Shown in pieces: positions 6,548-9,433 of a stretch of DNA of 9,433 bases. Under the pieces are notes generated by a model, which saw nothing but the letters and a program-made list of their open reading frames with translations, searched no databases and was not told the origin of the DNA. The stretch is taken from the NCBI GenBank assembly GCA_021767245.1, contig JAASTO010000092.1, positions 1 to 9,433 of the forward strand, read 5' to 3'. Each line of letters starts with the position of its first letter. Position 1 is the stretch's first letter. Made by a program: the position numbers and the translations under genes. This DNA comes from Balneolaceae bacterium (GTDB lineage Bacteria; Bacteroidota; Rhodothermia; Balneolales; Balneolaceae).

Positions 6548-7354
6548 ATGAAGAATGACTATGAATTTATTGATGGAACCCGGCTCTCATCGGTGATAGA
6601 GGCACTGATATTTGCCAGTGATGAGCCCATTTCCGGTTCCAAGATCCGTGAGATCATTGTAGAAAATGAAGAACAGATCGAGATCACGGAAGAGACCGTC
6701 TCAGATTTTGTAGATAAGCTGAATGAGAGATATGATGAAAATGGATTGAGTTTCCGTATCCAGCTTTTGGGCGGCGGTTACACCTTTGTCACCGAGCCTA
6801 AGTACCACTATTGGCTCAGTATCTTTCAGCACGAAAATGCCTATCGGAAACTGTCACAATCTGCCATTGAATCTCTGGCAATTGTGGCGTACCGGCAACC
6901 TATTACCAAGCCGGAGGTGGATCAGATCAGAGGGGTTGATTCAGGATATATTCTGAGGCAACTGATGGAAAAAGCCCTGATCGAGGTTTCCGGAAGAGCA
7001 GACAGTCCCGGTAAGCCCCTGTTATACCGAACTACCAAGCATTTTCTGAGACATTTTGGGATCAACTCGGTAGATGAATTGCCAAAACCACGTGAGATCG
7101 ATGAGATCCTTAAAGATGATGATATGGCCGAACATCGTCAGCTTTTGATGGAGCGGCAGCTTATGATCGATGAAATGGATGAGGAAGATTCTGATCCCCT
7201 TGAAGATATTGTTGAGGAAATGATTGATCAGAAACAGGAAGAGGAAGGATCGGTTCAAACCGAAGAAATGAACCGTGAGTCGGATGAAGTTGATGAAGTG
7301 GATGACAACGAAATTAATAAGAATAAAGACAGTGAAGCCAACGAGGAAGAATGA
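6548..7354 (+). CDS. scpB: SMC-Scp complex subunit ScpB with acidic tail
   Basis: ScpB dimers, with the kleisin ScpA and SMC, form the bacterial condensin that compacts and separates chromosomes. The 268-residue product has the two winged-helix domains of the family: the first spans ~10-85 (SSVIEALIFASDEPIS, with LLGGGYTFVTEPKYHYWL at its end), the second ~95-178 (LSQSAIESLAIVAYRQPITK, RGVDSGYILRQLMEKALIE, GRADSPGKPLLYRTT, FLRHFGINSVDELP). From residue 190 a low-complexity tail of 79 residues contains 35 Asp/Glu. It lies beyond the folded core and should be disordered. ATG at 6548 starts the frame just before the first domain; no Shine-Dalgarno is seen. The stop overlaps the rluB start (ATGA, 7351-7354), suggesting translational coupling. 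scpA, often directly upstream in other bacteria, is absent from this window. Confidence 0.94.
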   Translation: MKNDYEFIDGTRLSSVIEALIFASDEPISGSKIREIIVENEEQIEITEETVSDFVDKLNERYDENGLSFRIQLLGGGYTFVTEPKYHYWLSIFQHENAYRKLSQSAIESLAIVAYRQPITKPEVDQIRGVDSGYILRQLMEKALIEVSGRADSPGKPLLYRTTKHFLRHFGINSVDELPKPREIDEILKDDDMAEHRQLLMERQLMIDEMDEEDSDPLEDIVEEMIDQKQEEEGSVQTEEMNRESDEVDEVDDNEINKNKDSEANEEE

Positions 7355-8175
7355 GTAAAGGCGGTAAGAAAAAATACAAGAACAAAGCAGATAACAAGAA
7401 GGCACAAACGATAGATCAGAATTATTCGCAGGATGAGAAGATCCGGCTGAATAAATTTATTGCCCATGCCGGTTTTTGTTCAAGACGGGAAGCGGATGAG
7501 TATATCTCGGCCGGAAAGGTGATGATTAACGGTCAGGTGACCACAGAACTCGGTACCAAAGTGCGCCGAAAGGATTCGGTAGTGGTTGATGGGCAGAACC
7601 TGAGCCTGGAGCCTTTTGTGTATCTGTTGTTGCATAAATCCAAGGATGTGATCACCACTACAGATGATGAGAAGGATCGTACGACTGTGATGGATCAGAT
7701 CGAGGATGCCACGGGGTATCGCGTTTACCCGGTGGGCCGATTGGATAGAAATACGACCGGCTTGCTGATCCTGACCAACGATGGGGACCTGGCTCACCGG
7801 CTGATGCACCCAAGTTACAGCGTTCGAAAAACCTATCAGATCACCACAGACAAACCGCTAAGCGAAGCCCAGCTTGAAGAATACCTGAATGGAGTGAAGC
7901 TGGAAGATGGTGTGGCAAAGGGGTATAACATCACTCAGTTTATGGATGATCCGAATACTTTTGAAATGTCTGTTTTTGAGGGGCGTAATCGCCTGATCCG
8001 GCGTATGGTGGAATTTCACGGAACCGTGGTGACTAAACTCAAACGAATTGAATATGCAGGGCTCACACTTAAGGATGTACCCATGGGTCGCTGGAGGTTT
8101 CTGAGACAAAATGAAATTAATAACCTCAGAAAATTGGTTAAACTGGACACTCTCGATTTCAATAAGAATAAATAA
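7351..8175 (+). CDS. rluB: 23S rRNA pseudouridine synthase, RluB/RsuA family
   Basis: The 274-residue enzyme converts a specific uridine of ribosomal RNA to pseudouridine. A lysine-rich head (8 Lys in residues 1-17) precedes an S4 RNA-binding domain (~31-78, IRLNKFIAHAGFCSRREADE), then the synthase domain with catalytic D132 in GRLDRNTTGLLILTNDG and the later RsuA/RluB signature EGRNRLIRRMVEFHG. The short form of the subfamily and the scpB-rluB linkage favour RluB (E. coli U2605 type) over RluE, RluF or RsuA; target position is inferred. The start is fixed by the ATGA overlap with scpB. Eleven bases separate its stop from the next gene. Full length, with no missing motif. Confidence 0.92.
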   Translation: MSKGGKKKYKNKADNKKAQTIDQNYSQDEKIRLNKFIAHAGFCSRREADEYISAGKVMINGQVTTELGTKVRRKDSVVVDGQNLSLEPFVYLLLHKSKDVITTTDDEKDRTTVMDQIEDATGYRVYPVGRLDRNTTGLLILTNDGDLAHRLMHPSYSVRKTYQITTDKPLSEAQLEEYLNGVKLEDGVAKGYNITQFMDDPNTFEMSVFEGRNRLIRRMVEFHGTVVTKLKRIEYAGLTLKDVPMGRWRFLRQNEINNLRKLVKLDTLDFNKNK

Positions 8176-8186
8176 ATTTACTATTT

Positions 8187-9062
8187 ATGGAAGTTAGCAG
8201 TATTTCGATCTCAACCGGACAGGTTCCCTCAACCGAAGGCTTACCGATCCGGTATGACCTCTATTCACCGATCTCGCGAAACGGTTTAAGTTTTCCGGTG
8301 ATCCTTTTTCTACATGGCTTTAAGGGGTTCAAAGACTGGGGCCCGTTTCCGGATGTGTGTGAAGAATTGGCCCGTGCCGGTTTTGGTGTGGTGGCTATGA
8401 ATTTTTCACTAAATGGGATCGGTGAGAATAAAACAGAATTCACTGAAATGGATCTGTTTGAAAGAGAAACATTTTCCCAGGACCTGGATGACATCGGAAC
8501 GGTGATCGAAGCCCTTCAAAAAGGAGAGATCTTAGATAATCACTCAAACCTGAATACCGATACCATTGGGTTGGTTGGGCATTCCCGGGGAGGACATACG
8601 GCAATAGCTGCTGCGGTAGAATATGATCCGGTTCAATGCCTGGTAACGTGGTCAGCCCCGGCAGATTATAGGGAAAGATGGACGGATGAGATGAAAAAAG
8701 ATTGGGAAAATCAGGGATATACGGAGATCGAAAACAGCCGGACCGGCCAAAAGATGAAAGTAGGAAAAGTGGTATATGAGGATTCAGTGAATAACGCTGA
8801 CCGTGTCATTGCTATGGAGCGTGTTAAAGAGCTCAGGATCCCGACTTTGTTCATCCACGGACGGGATGATGAATCAGTTCCCTATACCGATTCAGAGCAA
8901 CTACACATAGCCTGCAAGGCAAGAGACAAAGAACTACGACTGGTAGCCAACGGCACCCACACATACGGTGCCGCACATCCATTTGAGAATGAAGATTTCC
9001 CGAAGCCATTGGCAGAAGTTTTAGAATGGACCGAAGGCTGGTTTGTGGAATATTTGAAGTAA
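8187..9062 (+). CDS. Alpha/beta hydrolase (esterase/dienelactone hydrolase-like)
   Basis: A 291-residue alpha/beta-hydrolase. HG of LHGFKG (43-44) marks the oxyanion region, GHSRGG (131-136) places the nucleophile at S133, HGRDDESVP gives the likely acid D228, and GTHTYG gives H258, so the triad is complete. A cap-like insert lies around 150-205. There is no signal peptide, so a cytoplasmic location is expected. The family hydrolyses carboxylic esters or related bonds; the substrate cannot be predicted. The gene starts 11 bp after rluB with no visible promoter between, and a strong terminator follows, so it is the last gene of the scpB-rluB unit. No functional link to segregation or rRNA modification is apparent; co-transcription may be incidental. 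Confidence 0.88.
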   Translation: MEVSSISISTGQVPSTEGLPIRYDLYSPISRNGLSFPVILFLHGFKGFKDWGPFPDVCEELARAGFGVVAMNFSLNGIGENKTEFTEMDLFERETFSQDLDDIGTVIEALQKGEILDNHSNLNTDTIGLVGHSRGGHTAIAAAVEYDPVQCLVTWSAPADYRERWTDEMKKDWENQGYTEIENSRTGQKMKVGKVVYEDSVNNADRVIAMERVKELRIPTLFIHGRDDESVPYTDSEQLHIACKARDKELRLVANGTHTYGAAHPFENEDFPKPLAEVLEWTEGWFVEYLK

Positions 9063-9089
9063 CATTTCCTCCAAATACACATTTGATTT

Positions 9090-9120
9090 AAAAAGCTGAT
9101 CGAGAGGTCAGCTTTTTTTT
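9090..9120 (+). terminator. Intrinsic terminator ending the scpB-rluB-hydrolase unit
   Basis: AAAAAGCTGA (9090-9099) pairs perfectly with TCAGCTTTTT (9108-9117) across an 8-base loop, and the T-run continues to 9120 (eight Ts). It starts 27 bases after the alpha/beta hydrolase stop. The A-tract on the left arm means it might also work on the opposite strand, but no gene points that way here. Confidence 0.92.
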
Positions 9121-9138
9121 GTGAAAAAAATTTTAAAA

Positions 9139-9150
9139 GTAAGCGCTTAC
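9139..9150 (+). promoter_or_regulatory. Perfect 12-bp palindrome, LacI-family-type operator candidate
   Basis: GTAAGCGCTTAC is a perfect palindrome with the central AAGCGCTT symmetry (CpG at the dyad) typical of LacI/PurR/CcpA-family operators. It lies 92 bases before the receptor ATG and 18 after the terminator T-run, so it can only act on the receptor unit. The cognate regulator is not in the window. Confidence 0.55.
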
Positions 9151-9200
9151 AGCCTTTAGAGTGTTAGTTTTTAGTTTCATTTAGCATAAAATTAAAGTAT

Positions 9201-9218
9201 TGTAAGCAGGTACTTACA
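9201..9218 (+). promoter_or_regulatory. Second inverted repeat sharing the GTAAG half-site
   Basis: TGTAAG (9201-9206) and CTTACA (9213-9218) flank the 6-base spacer CAGGTA. The half-sites match those of the 9139-9150 palindrome, but the arms are four bases further apart, so a LacI-type dimer would not sit on it identically. It ends 23 bases before the receptor ATG, where a bound repressor could block initiation or early elongation. Centres of the two sites are 65 bp apart. Confidence 0.4.
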
Positions 9219-9241
9219 CTAACCCAAACAAATCAATAGTT

Positions 9242-9433
9242 ATGATGAGAAAGCTACTACAACTTAGCAGTTGCTTTATGTTTCTGCTATTTGTTTCAGC
9301 TGGGTCACTGCATGCACAAACCGTTTCCGGTGTTGTAGTATCCGCTGAAGACAATGAACCGCTACCAAGTATTACCGTTTTGGTAAAAGGTACGAATAAA
9401 GGTACCGCCACAAACTTAGACGGTGAGTATGAA
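9242..9433 (+). CDS. TonB-dependent receptor, SusC/RagA type, N-terminal end (3' truncated by window)
   Basis: The frame is open from ATG at 9242 to the window end (64 codons); a second ATG follows at once at 9245. The translation starts with a Sec signal peptide: basic MMRK, hydrophobic FMFLLFVSAG, and a likely signal peptidase I cut after LHA, leaving Gln as the first mature residue, as is common for Bacteroidota exported proteins. Next comes a carboxypeptidase-regulatory-like domain: VSGVVVSAEDNEPLPSITV, VKGTNKGTATNLDGEYE. That pairing is the usual N-terminus of SusC/RagA-type outer-membrane receptors, which import glycans or peptides with a SusD lipoprotein and TonB energy. The plug and barrel lie outside the window, so another CarbopepD_reg-bearing outer-membrane protein is possible. 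Two candidate operators precede it. Confidence 0.82.
   Translation, partial: MMRKLLQLSSCFMFLLFVSAGSLHAQTVSGVVVSAEDNEPLPSITVLVKGTNKGTATNLDGEYE

Noticed and set aside
7022..7405. Minus-strand frame with hydrophobic, Phe/Ile-rich composition that looks like a membrane protein
   Set aside because: It is the reverse complement of the Asp/Glu codons of the ScpB tail, which read as Ile/Phe/Leu codons on the other strand.

Overview
The window looks like ordinary chromosomal DNA from a Bacteroidota-type bacterium, most likely close to the Balneola/Gracilimonas/Rhodohalobacter branch. The clues are the start of a SusC/RagA-type TonB-dependent receptor, A/T-rich leaders without clear Shine-Dalgarno sequences, TTG starts, an scpB-rluB pair, and a stand-alone four-helix-bundle (IVS/S23-like) gene boxed by GAACATTCAA-type inverted repeats. 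The genus is an inference; no rRNA lies in the window. All recognised genes are on the + strand, and no gene-free stretch exceeds 300 bases.

Layout. (1) 1-204 is the 3' end of a ComM/YifB-type AAA+ ATPase gene. (2) 206-673 is a compact insert-like unit: a 126-residue four-helix-bundle protein gene between 31-bp inverted repeats with one mismatch. (3) 751-3189 is priA, the replication-restart helicase, in which the four cysteines of one of the two zinc sites are replaced while the other site is intact. (4) 3319-6421 is a two-gene unit with a 10-bp gap: a GCS2-type glutamate/amino-acid ligase fused to two C-terminal CBS domains, then an AstE/aspartoacylase-like zinc hydrolase. (5) 6548-9062 is a tight unit of scpB (chromosome segregation, acidic tail), rluB (23S rRNA pseudouridine synthase, basic head; ATGA overlap with scpB) and an alpha/beta hydrolase, closed by a strong intrinsic terminator at 9090-9120. 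(6) 9121-9241 is a regulatory region with a perfect 12-bp LacI-type palindrome and a second inverted repeat sharing the GTAAG half-site. It precedes the 5' end of a TonB-dependent receptor gene that runs off the window.

How the parts may work together. ComM, PriA, ScpB and RluB are housekeeping (recombination, restart, segregation, ribosome maturation). The least explained parts are the boxed four-helix-bundle unit, the CBS-fused ligase paired with a hydrolase able in principle to cleave amide bonds of the same general kind, and the half-zinc PriA. The receptor at the right edge probably starts a nutrient-uptake locus under a transcription factor encoded elsewhere.
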